Virus record (IMG/VR): IMGVR_UViG_3300008448_000526
Location: 1 to 26,588 of that record
Length of the DNA stretch: 26,588 nucleotides
DNA from: a virus
Direction: 5' to 3' (one strand)
Numbering within the stretch: position 1 is the stretch's first letter; each line of letters opens with the position of its first letter. The notes below the pieces were generated by a model. The model made no database searches, was not told the origin of the DNA, and saw nothing but the letters and a program-made list of their open reading frames with translations. The translations under genes and the position numbers were made by a program. Shown piece by piece: positions 5,760 through 13,239 of the stretch.

Positions 5760-6571
5760 AACTAATTGTTATTGGCGCTGGCATTGCAGGATCCTCAGCA
5801 ACGCGTATTGCACGTGACAAAGGCTGGGACGTGACTTTGATTGACCACGCACCAGAGCAGTCTGCGTCCAGATCTGCCCTTGCCACGATACGCCCAACAT
5901 GGTTCGACAAATCTGAGCGTGATGACCTTGAAAGATCTTGGGAGTGGTACAGCGCTTGGGGTGCAGCAGGATCCAGAGAAGCGTATGTATCAAATTGGCG
6001 CAACCGAGAAGTTAAAAAACAAAAGGATTGGTGGCTGGTAGATCCTCTATTGCCGCTGGTTGAGCCTGACGTAAAAGAGCGTGTTGTTGGTTTATACACG
6101 CAACACGTTACTACTGACTCAGGACAGTTGATTGAGGGCGACGCCATTTTGAATTGCACAGGCGCATACGGGGCAGATCTATCACGTGACGTGACTTTCT
6201 TTGCGGGTGTCACTTGGATCTCCCAAAACGCTAATTTGGACTATTCACCTTATCGTGTTCATCATTTACGACCATACAAATCACTCTCAGTTGCTCAGGT
6301 AAACGGCGTGACACGCTTGGGATCTTCAATTGCTGCAACCGCTGACAAGGCAATAGATGACGCAAAAGAGATGCTGATGACAGCGATTGCGTTAGGCATA
6401 GTCAAGTCAGGTGATTGGGAGATGTCATTAGGCTGGAGAGCAAAGGGCAAAGGCGGCATACCGATTTACCCAGAGTTAGGTCAGCGCAACGCTTATTTCT
6501 CAGGATTAGCCAGAAGCGGATACGGGCTATCACCTGCTATCGCTGAGAAGTGGATTGAGAGTTTGCCTTAA
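5756..6571 (+). CDS. FAD-dependent oxidoreductase, DAO/glycine-oxidase-like
   Basis: ATG overlaps the previous stop (ATGA). A Rossmann FAD site opens the protein: IVIGAGIAGSSA (GxGxxG at 7-12) with acidic D30 ending the second strand. The C-terminus has GLARSGYGLSPAIAE (250-264), the second flavin-contacting motif of D-amino-acid/glycine oxidases. At 271 residues it is about 100 shorter than typical DAO enzymes, implying a reduced substrate domain that could admit a DNA-linked amino acid. Flavin-dependent lyases that trim an amino acid attached to modified thymidine are known in phage hypermodification pathways, and the neighbours support this. Exact product is inference. Confidence 0.82.
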   Translation: MKLIVIGAGIAGSSATRIARDKGWDVTLIDHAPEQSASRSALATIRPTWFDKSERDDLERSWEWYSAWGAAGSREAYVSNWRNREVKKQKDWWLVDPLLPLVEPDVKERVVGLYTQHVTTDSGQLIEGDAILNCTGAYGADLSRDVTFFAGVTWISQNANLDYSPYRVHHLRPYKSLSVAQVNGVTRLGSSIAATADKAIDDAKEMLMTAIALGIVKSGDWEMSLGWRAKGKGGIPIYPELGQRNAYFSGLARSGYGLSPAIAEKWIESLP

Positions 6572-6600
6572 TTACAAAACACAGTTAGATTACGGCTACT

Positions 6601-6618
6601 GGCAGGCAACCGCCTGTT
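6601..6618 (+). other. Small GC-rich hairpin upstream of terminator
   Basis: CAGGC (6603-6607) pairs with GCCTG (6612-6616) around an AACC loop, extendable by two G-T pairs. It lies in the 109-base gap between the FAD gene and the lipoprotein gene, 15 bases ahead of a stronger terminator-like hairpin. It may be part of the same 3-prime mRNA structure. No T-run follows directly. Confidence 0.5.
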
Positions 6619-6632
6619 GAGTGCTGGACAAC

Positions 6633-6660
6633 ACCCTTATTCAATCTGAGTAGGGGTTTT
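6633..6660 (+). terminator. Rho-independent terminator after the FAD gene
   Basis: ACCCTTA (6633-6639) pairs with TAGGGGT (6651-6657), seven pairs with one T-G wobble around an 11-base loop, and runs straight into TTTTGTT. This is a typical intrinsic terminator and would end the ParB-to-FAD operon. The downstream lipoprotein and kinase genes would then need read-through or their own promoter, which I cannot identify confidently. Confidence 0.7.
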
Positions 6661-6680
6661 GTTCGATAGAGGGGGCAAAC

Positions 6681-7091
6681 ATGAAAAAACAAATTGGCAT
6701 TGGAATTGTAGTTTTACTGGCAGTGACGGGTTTAACAGGTTGCAATTCAGATGCAGACGTGGCTTCACGCAATTTATCTGTTGCGGCAGAGCAATTTGAA
6801 ATTCAACGACGCGTAGTGTTTTTTAACGGTATTACCGACAAGTATTTATTAGAGATTACAGGCTTGTGTTCAGTTGAAACCAGTGACGCAGCATTAGGCG
6901 GATCGCTGGAAGTAACCTGCAAAACTGGACCAACTACATTCAAAAAGCATTTTTTGGGGCTGAGCGACAACGTATCGTATTTTGTTGAGCAGATTGAAAG
7001 CGTCAACGCAAGTGTTTACAACTACCGCGTAATTTTCAAGCCTGACGTAATTGTTCCAAACATTGATTTGAAGACTCAGATTGGCAAATAA
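6681..7091 (+). CDS. Beta-sandwich phage lipoprotein
   Basis: GAGGGGGC precedes ATG 6681. The 136-residue protein starts MKKQIGIGIVVLLAVTGLTGC, a lipoprotein signal peptide with lipobox LTGC (C21). The mature part contains RRVVFFNGITDKYLLEI, CSVE, LEVTCKTGP, KKHFLGLSDNVSYFVEQI and NYRVIFKP, which I recognise as the conserved beta-sandwich lipoprotein carried by many phages of actinobacteria and others. Its role is not established; surface exposure on the infected cell and superinfection exclusion are suggested for phage lipoproteins generally. Its insertion between modification genes is odd. The stop overlaps the kinase start. Confidence 0.85.
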   Translation: MKKQIGIGIVVLLAVTGLTGCNSDADVASRNLSVAAEQFEIQRRVVFFNGITDKYLLEITGLCSVETSDAALGGSLEVTCKTGPTTFKKHFLGLSDNVSYFVEQIESVNASVYNYRVIFKPDVIVPNIDLKTQIGK

Positions 7092-7624
7092 TGAAGATTA
7101 TTTACCTCATAGGCGCGCCAGGATCAGGCAAAACAACTTTGACAGAAGCATTTACACACGATTGGAGAGACAGCGCTAACCATGAAGATCCAATCAAATT
7201 CAGAACCCACCATACCCCGTATGGCGACGCACTCTCACTTGGCTGGCTCAGACCAACGTTTGGCGGAACAGACACGCTTGGCAATACGGCGATACTTGCG
7301 ATTGAACCGTGGCTACCAAGGATCGCCAAAGACTATTCAATCATTTACGGAGAAGGCGACAGACTAGCCAACTCACGTTTTTTTGATTTGTGTAAGGGCA
7401 TTGGAGAGTTCCACCTGTTCTACCTGAACACTGAGCCTGCACTGTGCGCTGAGCGTAGGGCGCAAAGATCGGCAATAACAGGTAAAACACAAAACCCTAC
7501 TTGGGTTAAAGGCAGAGAGACTAAGCACCGCAACCTTGCTAACACGTACAAGGCGTTTGAGATACCGTCAGGACTAACACCTCAGGCTGGCGCGGATCTC
7601 ATGCGTAATGTAATCTTTTCCTGA
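7091..7624 (+). CDS. P-loop kinase, probable 5-hydroxymethyluracil-DNA kinase type
   Basis: ATG in a TAATG junction with the lipoprotein gene. The 177-residue protein has Walker A GAPGSGKTT at 8-16, followed by PTFGGTDTLG at 55-64, a nucleotide-kinase-like motif seen in phage HMU-DNA-kinase-type P-loop proteins. The YSIIYGEGDRLAN strand/loop (82-94) supplies a Walker-B-like region, and ERRAQR (121-126) is the arginine-rich lid. In hypermodification pathways this kinase phosphorylates 5-hydroxymethyluracil in DNA to create the leaving group used by the amino-acid transferase. A generic nucleotide or adenylate-like kinase is the alternative. Confidence 0.75.
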   Translation: MKIIYLIGAPGSGKTTLTEAFTHDWRDSANHEDPIKFRTHHTPYGDALSLGWLRPTFGGTDTLGNTAILAIEPWLPRIAKDYSIIYGEGDRLANSRFFDLCKGIGEFHLFYLNTEPALCAERRAQRSAITGKTQNPTWVKGRETKHRNLANTYKAFEIPSGLTPQAGADLMRNVIFS

Positions 7625-7640
7625 TGAATAGGAAACGTAG

Positions 7641-7895
7641 ATGAGAAAACATGTTGGTAAGGCACACAAAAAGCAGAACAAACCTGCGTCTCTATTTGAT
7701 TGCGATTTTAACGAGATTGATGAGTTTGCAGATTACGTAAAGACTCAGACAACCCTTAAAATTATGCGCACGATTGAAAACAAAATAATTGACCACGTGT
7801 TAGATAACTCTTGCTGGCAGTTGTGCGATTACACAGACACATTACAAGAAATAGTAAATTTACTATCAACGGAAGTTGAAGCAAAACACGTATGA
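7641..7895 (+). CDS. 84-aa hypothetical protein
   Basis: AGGAAA lies about ten bases before ATG 7641. The N-terminus is basic (MRKHVGKAHKKQNKP), followed by an acidic helix-rich segment (FNEIDEFADYVKTQTTLKIM, NKIIDHVLDNSCWQLCDY). The lysine-rich start may contact nucleic acid. No family recognised. The stop overlaps the small terminase start. Confidence 0.6.
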   Translation: MRKHVGKAHKKQNKPASLFDCDFNEIDEFADYVKTQTTLKIMRTIENKIIDHVLDNSCWQLCDYTDTLQEIVNLLSTEVEAKHV

Positions 7896-8374
7896 GAAAA
7901 ACACCGCCACCAGAGCAGATAGACAAAGAGATCAGAGTGCTTGAATTGAAGCGCTCAGGGGCTACTTGGGACGCTATCGCTGAGGTAGTTGGATACGCAA
8001 ACGGTTCAGGCGCGTTTAAGGCATACCAAAGGGCAATGGTGCGCACACAACAGCAACCCGCTGATGAACTGCGCAACATGGAGATTGACCGCCTAGACCG
8101 ATTGCAGAGAGCGCATTGGTTTGACGCAATAGGTACGAAAGACATGTTGCCCAACATCAAGGCAGGCGAGTTTGTTTTGAAGTGCATACAAGAGCGCAGT
8201 AAGTTGTTAGGACTTTACGCGCCAACAAAGATCCAAGCAGAGGTGGTTACGTATGACGCAAGCGGAATTGAAGCCGACATTGAGCGAATTGCCCATAACC
8301 TCAGAGGAATGGATCAGGGCGTCACGCTGGCGCTGGAAGCAGGAACAGGCGAGACAGGAACAACTACCGCCTGA
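7892..8374 (+). CDS. Terminase small subunit
   Basis: ATGA overlap with the previous gene. The 160-residue protein begins with a helix-turn-helix region (KEIRVLELKRSGATWDAIAEVVGYANGSGAFKAY) that would recognise the packaging site. It continues with a helical oligomerisation part (ELRNMEIDRLDRLQRAHW, GEFVLKCIQERSKLLGLYAP). The phrase ERSKLLGLYAP is common in small terminases of actinophages. Its position directly before the large subunit supports the call. The last 40 codons overlap the large-subunit gene by 122 bases in another frame. Confidence 0.82.
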   Translation: MRKTPPPEQIDKEIRVLELKRSGATWDAIAEVVGYANGSGAFKAYQRAMVRTQQQPADELRNMEIDRLDRLQRAHWFDAIGTKDMLPNIKAGEFVLKCIQERSKLLGLYAPTKIQAEVVTYDASGIEADIERIAHNLRGMDQGVTLALEAGTGETGTTTA

Positions 8375-9617
8375 GGGTGACTGGGCTATTTGGTTGTACA
8401 TGGCTGGGCGCGGTGCAGGTAAGACACGCACTGCAGCAGAGTGGCTTGCTTGGGAAGCAATCAGCCAACCCAACACGCGCTGGGCGATAGTTGGACCAAC
8501 GTACGGTGACGCAAGAGATACCTGCGCTGAAGGCGAGTCAGGCGTACTCAATGTCCTGAGACGTTACAAGGTGTTGAAGGATTGGAACAGATCGCTTGGC
8601 GAGATCCTTTTGCACAACGGATCGCAGATAAAACTATTCTCAGCAGACAAGCCTGATCGTTTCCGTGGACCACAGCATCACGGCGCGTGGTGTGATGAGT
8701 TAGCGGCATACCGTTATTCAGACGCGTGGGATCAGTTGCAGTTTGGTATGCGTCTGGGAGATAAACCGCGCATTGTCGTCACAACAACACCGAGACCAAC
8801 CGCGCTCATCAGAGCATTAGCAGGGCGCAATGACGGATCTGTGGCAATCACTCGCGGATCTACTTTTGACAATGCTGCCAACCTTGCACCTTCAGCGCTG
8901 CTTGAACTAGAAGCCAGATACGCAGGCACCAGATTAGGGCGTCAGGAACTGTTTGGCGAGATTTTGGACGACGTTGAGGGCGCATTGTGGACTAGGGGAC
9001 TTATTGAGCGAAATAGGCTTCAGAAGGCTCCAGCGCTGGCAAGAATAGTCGTGTCCGTGGATCCCGCAGTCACTAATACAAAAGATAGCGATGAGACGGG
9101 AATTGTTGTGTTGGGATCTGACGCGCAAGGACATGGATACGTGTTGGGTGATTACTCTTTCAAGGGTTCTCCATTAGATTGGGCAAGCAAAGCAGTTTCA
9201 GTTTTTGACGAGTGGAAAGCAGACTCAATCCTGGTTGAAGTCAATCAGGGCGGTGACATGGTGAGCGCGGTGTTGAAGCAGATCCGATTAGGGCTACCAA
9301 TCCGAGAAGTGCGAGCGCACGTGGGTAAGAGATTACGCGCTGAGCCAGTTGCAGCAATGTATGAGCAGGGACGTATCCACCACATTGGAGAGTTCGCCAA
9401 ATTAGAGGATCAAATGACCGTGTGGACGCCAGAGGATCCAGACTCACCAGATCGCATTGACGCAATGGTGCAGGGGTTTGCAGATCTCTTAGGCACGCAA
9501 AACGTGATGAATTACTTTAACGCCATTGCTAACTTTTGCCCTCAGTGCAACCTGCCCAACCCTAAGTCGTCACCTATGTGTTTGAAGTGTGGAAGCGCTA
9601 TCATTACACCAGCCTGA
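8253..9617 (+). CDS. Terminase large subunit with C-terminal zinc knuckle
   Basis: The DNA-packaging motor ATPase and nuclease. Walker A is GRGAGKT at 52-58, Walker B GAWCDE at 144-149, and the coupling motif VVTTTPRP at 175-182. The nuclease half has SVDPA (D270), LVEVNQGG (E329) and SPDRIDAM (D400/D403) as likely metal ligands. At 454 residues it is of normal size. The ATG is deep inside the small subunit gene, giving a 122-base overlap, but no later start keeps the ATPase N-terminus. The C-terminus carries CPQC (429-432) and CLKC (443-446), a zinc ribbon not normally present in terminases. Confidence 0.93.
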   Translation: MTQAELKPTLSELPITSEEWIRASRWRWKQEQARQEQLPPEGDWAIWLYMAGRGAGKTRTAAEWLAWEAISQPNTRWAIVGPTYGDARDTCAEGESGVLNVLRRYKVLKDWNRSLGEILLHNGSQIKLFSADKPDRFRGPQHHGAWCDELAAYRYSDAWDQLQFGMRLGDKPRIVVTTTPRPTALIRALAGRNDGSVAITRGSTFDNAANLAPSALLELEARYAGTRLGRQELFGEILDDVEGALWTRGLIERNRLQKAPALARIVVSVDPAVTNTKDSDETGIVVLGSDAQGHGYVLGDYSFKGSPLDWASKAVSVFDEWKADSILVEVNQGGDMVSAVLKQIRLGLPIREVRAHVGKRLRAEPVAAMYEQGRIHHIGEFAKLEDQMTVWTPEDPDSPDRIDAMVQGFADLLGTQNVMNYFNAIANFCPQCNLPNPKSSPMCLKCGSAIITPA

Positions 9618-9648
9618 AGTACAAGGGGCATAAACAAGGGAGATACAC

Positions 9649-11472
9649 GTGGGTCGCATAACAGACCGTATCGCAGAGCAGATTGCAGCAGCAATTGAAA
9701 AGCGCGCATTACCAGCAGGCGCAGTAACAATGACCGAACAAGACATGCGCAATGGATCTATTGGGCAGTCATACGGCAACAACGTGCCACTGGGGCGTGA
9801 ACAGTTTAAGCCTGTTGCGTTTGGTCCAGGTGTACCGATTACTCCAGGTGCGATCAACCCACTGCGCGATGACGGGCGACCAGACCCACGACGCTACGAA
9901 TACCAAGTAGCACAGAACATCAACATCACTGAAACAAAACTTATCCCGTTCAAGACTTTACGAGCAGCAGCAGATCAGATTGACATTTTGCGACGTTGCG
10001 TTGAAGTCAGCAAAAACAAACTTGTTGGCTTGGAGTGGGACATTGTCCTTGGCGCAGACGCGTCAGAAAAGATTGCAGCAGAGTTTGGTGGAGATCACGT
10101 ACGCGCAATGGCTACTGCACGCGCACAGTTCACTGATGAGATTGATCGCTTAAAAACATTTTGGGAAAACCCAGACCGCAGCAACGGATTGACCTTTGCA
10201 GATTGGTTGATGATTGCGGCTGAAGAGATCCTTGTTATTGACGCACTGGCTATTTGGCCTCAGATGAGTGTGGGTGGAGATCTTTACGGGTTTCAGATCC
10301 TAGACGGCACAACAATCAAGCCAATGTTGGACGACAGAGGTATGCGACCACAAGCACCTGACGTTGCTTACCAACAGATCCTTTACGGTTTCCCACGCGC
10401 TGAGTTCACTGCAAACGACGATGACCCAAATGCTGACGGTGAGTTCACTGCTGACGATTTGGCGTACATGGTTCGCAACCGTCGCACAACAAGCGTTTAC
10501 GGATACTCACCAGTTGAGCGCGCACTACCTTTGGCTGACATTTACTTGCGTCGTCAGCAATGGATCCGCGCTGAATACACTGACGGCGTAATTCCAGATT
10601 TGATGTTCACCACGACAGCAGACTGGGGTAATAACCCTGACTTGCTACGTGCTTACGAGAGTATTCTCAACGATGATCTTGCGGGACAGACAGAACAGCG
10701 CAAGCGCGCACGACTATTGCCAACAGGCTTAGTGCCAGTAACCAATGACGGCTACGGCGAGAAGTTCAAAGACACGCTTGACGATTACCTTGTGACCTCA
10801 ATTTGTGGACACTTTGGAGTTCAACCAAGTGAAATTGGATTTGCGCCAAAGGGCGGTTTGGGCGGTGCAGGTTTTTCAGAGGGACAAGCACAAAACGCAG
10901 AAGCCATTGGTATTCAGCCACTAGCAAACTGGATCAGCAAAATGCTGACCAACCTTTCATACACCTACTTGGGTATGCCGCGTGAACTTGAATTCAAACT
11001 CATGACAAGCAAGCGCTTGGACGATGAAGCCAGCGCGCGCAAGGCTCAAATTGAAGTCACCTCAGGCGGTAAGACAATCAATGAGCGCAGATCTGAAATG
11101 GGATTGCCTTTACTAGACACTCCACAAGCAGACATGCCTATCTTGATTAGCGGTGCAGGTATGTTCTTGTTCAGCCCTGACGGATTGATCAACGCTGCTC
11201 AACTCACAACAGCCCCAGCGCTGGAAGGATCTGAAGCCACAGCAATTCAAGAGCCAGTTGCAGTTGAAGAGCCTGAAGTTGAAGAGACACCAGTGACGGT
11301 TGAGACTGTTAAAGAGGTTCAAGCATTCATGAAGTGGGCTAAGAAAGGCGACAGGGGACGTGATTTTGAGTTCAAGACAATTGACCCAATAGTTGCTGAA
11401 GCGCTCAATCAGTGCGTGTTTGACGGGGACTTAGATACAGCCAAAGCATTGGCAAAGGCGTATTTAGCATGA
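9649..11472 (+). CDS. Portal protein
   Basis: GTG start with AAGGGAGA 8 bases upstream. The 607-residue protein forms the dodecameric ring at the capsid vertex through which DNA passes. Recognisable parts are the ADQIDILRRCVEVSKNKLVG segment, the WPQMSVGGDLYGFQILDGTTIKP wing/clip region, YGFPRAEFTA and the RNRRTTSVYGYSPVERAL motif typical of actinophage portals, and CGHFGVQPSEIGF before the C-terminal helices. The last 120 residues are acidic and repetitive (VEEPEVEETPVTVETV). Gene order terminase-portal-MuF is standard. The stop overlaps the MuF ATG. Confidence 0.9.
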   Translation: MGRITDRIAEQIAAAIEKRALPAGAVTMTEQDMRNGSIGQSYGNNVPLGREQFKPVAFGPGVPITPGAINPLRDDGRPDPRRYEYQVAQNINITETKLIPFKTLRAAADQIDILRRCVEVSKNKLVGLEWDIVLGADASEKIAAEFGGDHVRAMATARAQFTDEIDRLKTFWENPDRSNGLTFADWLMIAAEEILVIDALAIWPQMSVGGDLYGFQILDGTTIKPMLDDRGMRPQAPDVAYQQILYGFPRAEFTANDDDPNADGEFTADDLAYMVRNRRTTSVYGYSPVERALPLADIYLRRQQWIRAEYTDGVIPDLMFTTTADWGNNPDLLRAYESILNDDLAGQTEQRKRARLLPTGLVPVTNDGYGEKFKDTLDDYLVTSICGHFGVQPSEIGFAPKGGLGGAGFSEGQAQNAEAIGIQPLANWISKMLTNLSYTYLGMPRELEFKLMTSKRLDDEASARKAQIEVTSGGKTINERRSEMGLPLLDTPQADMPILISGAGMFLFSPDGLINAAQLTTAPALEGSEATAIQEPVAVEEPEVEETPVTVETVKEVQAFMKWAKKGDRGRDFEFKTIDPIVAEALNQCVFDGDLDTAKALAKAYLA

Positions 11473-13010
11473 ACCAAGGCGCACACAACGCAGATGTGCG
11501 CATAGCGACAACCAACGCACGTAAGATCCAAGCAGCATTGCGGCAGGGGATTGACGCTAAGCGGGTGCTTGCTGCATACCGTCGCACAGATCCAGCAGTG
11601 TCCAAAAACCCTGTGCAAGATCGCGCCAGAGCCAGAGCATGGGCAATGCTCAACATGCGGATCAACAATGAACCGTTGCTTGAAGTGCTGCAAAAGACTT
11701 GGGCAGACGGTTTTGTGTTGGGTGAGGCGTTTGGCGACGATCAAATTGCCAGAGCGCGTGAGGCTAAGAAAGCAGGCTCACCTGACTACGTGGATTGGGA
11801 CAACTGGAGACCAGGTGATGCTGCAACGGCGACACTATTGCGACCACCCAAAGCATTTCAAGAGTTACTAGGCAGAGCGCGAGTCACAATCAAGGATCTT
11901 GACCAGACTGGCTACGACAGAGTAGGCACAGCGCTGGCTGACAGTATCGCTCAGGGACTATCCGACACGCGTGCTGCAAGGCTCATCAACGACGCGATTG
12001 GCAACCCTGCGCGAGCGCTATCTATTGCAATCACTGAGACTAACCGCGCAATGTCGTTTGGTGCAATCACTCGCTACCAAGCAGCAAAACTGGAGCAAAT
12101 GGAGTGGTCAACCTCAGATCCTTGCCCTCAGTGTGCAATGAACAGTGGCGCGGTAGTGAACATTGGCTCAACCTTTCCAAGCGGTGCAGACATGCCACCT
12201 GCTCACCCACATTGTCGTTGTGCGATTTTGCCTGTCATTCCTGAGTTTGAGCCAAACGCAAACGGCGTGGTGGACATTGCGCCTAAGCCTGAATCAATGC
12301 CTTACGCGCTCAATCCAACCAAGATGACCAACACATTTGACGACAGATTTGGCACGTTGCCTGAGGAACAAAGGCTTGCAGCGGAAAAGATTTTGAAAGA
12401 CACGTATTTGGAAGCAGCGCAAAAACCATTGCGTATCAACCTCAGTTCTGCTTCATTGCAGGGCGTTGTCAGTGACGGGCGTTTCAAATCAATCTTTGAA
12501 AAACCTACTTATTCTGAGTACATGGAAAACAGATTGAAAGTGGAAACCGACTCCATGGGTATTCCTAAGACAATCAAGCCTACTGAGCGCCCAATTTACG
12601 GAAGTCTTGAAGGCGACGCAAGCATGTACGGCGCAGTGCAGGTTCAACTTAAAGAGAGTGTCAAAAACCGCACAACAATGATGTTAGGCGACTCATTTGC
12701 CGAGCAAAACCCTGTTGCGATTACAGACGTGCTATCAGGAAACGTTACAAGCAATCAACTGGCGCAAGCCTCACCATTGAATAGCACTAACATGAGACGA
12801 TCTTCCCTGTCGGATCTTTTGAGAGCAGGCATGGAACCCAGTGACGTTGCCCTTCAGTTCAAAAATTACTCTTATTGGGAAGTGCAGATACACGGTGGCG
12901 TGTCGCTGGACGACATTCAAAGTGTAATTATTCAGTACACACCTAGCGCCAGTGATGAAATGATAAACAAACTCAAAGCAAAGGGGATACAAATTGTCGT
13001 CCAAAACTAA
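11469..13010 (+). CDS. MuF-like minor head protein with C-terminal ADP-ribosyltransferase-like extension
   Basis: The first 260 residues are a Mu gpF (SPP1 gp7-like) minor head domain: helical repeats, ITETNRAMS at 188-196, CPQC at 219-222 and HPHCRC at 246-251, the usual zinc-binding end. After a linker, residues 370-513 form a second domain with RPIYG (R374), YGAVQVQLK, and YWEVQIHGGVSLDDI (E471). That layout resembles ADP-ribosyltransferase-like domains fused to MuF proteins in phages. If active, the toxin would be carried into the cell with the DNA. MuF is firm; the enzymatic call for the tail is tentative. ATGA overlap with portal. Confidence 0.85.
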   Translation: MNQGAHNADVRIATTNARKIQAALRQGIDAKRVLAAYRRTDPAVSKNPVQDRARARAWAMLNMRINNEPLLEVLQKTWADGFVLGEAFGDDQIARAREAKKAGSPDYVDWDNWRPGDAATATLLRPPKAFQELLGRARVTIKDLDQTGYDRVGTALADSIAQGLSDTRAARLINDAIGNPARALSIAITETNRAMSFGAITRYQAAKLEQMEWSTSDPCPQCAMNSGAVVNIGSTFPSGADMPPAHPHCRCAILPVIPEFEPNANGVVDIAPKPESMPYALNPTKMTNTFDDRFGTLPEEQRLAAEKILKDTYLEAAQKPLRINLSSASLQGVVSDGRFKSIFEKPTYSEYMENRLKVETDSMGIPKTIKPTERPIYGSLEGDASMYGAVQVQLKESVKNRTTMMLGDSFAEQNPVAITDVLSGNVTSNQLAQASPLNSTNMRRSSLSDLLRAGMEPSDVALQFKNYSYWEVQIHGGVSLDDIQSVIIQYTPSASDEMINKLKAKGIQIVVQN

Positions 13011-13239
13011 AACAGTAGATACGCCATGGGGCGAGATCTCGTACTCAGGCAAACTCAACGAAGAGACTTTATTGACAATGCCCAACGGCAAGCAAATCCC
13101 GTTTTACTCTTTGATCTCTCATACCCAAGGGGACTGCTTTCCCTACTTTGTCGAACCAACCAGCGCTGAACCTGCTAAAGTTACGAAAAGCCTTGAAGAA
13201 GCATTGGCTGACGTCAAGTTAGAGTGGATTGAGGAATAG
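12994..13239 (+). CDS. 81-aa hypothetical head-region protein
   Basis: TTG start chosen because AAAGGGGA lies about seven bases upstream, inside the end of the MuF gene. No ATG is available before the conserved-looking part. The protein has DTPWGEISYSGKLNEETLLTMP and an acidic helical end (KSLEEALADVKLEWIEE). No family recognised. It sits between MuF and the protease, so it may be a minor capsid-associated or immunity-like factor for the MuF C-terminal domain; the latter is speculation. Confidence 0.6.
   Translation: MSSKTKTVDTPWGEISYSGKLNEETLLTMPNGKQIPFYSLISHTQGDCFPYFVEPTSAEPAKVTKSLEEALADVKLEWIEE

Noticed and set aside
6576-6670. Possible tRNA or small structured RNA between FAD and lipoprotein genes
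   Set aside because: It has two hairpins, but no cloverleaf, T-loop or acceptor pairing; a terminator explains the stronger stem.
7624-7644. Six-codon ORF MNRKRR between kinase and next gene
   Set aside because: Too short to support; the AGGAAA within it serves as ribosome binding site for the gene at 7641.
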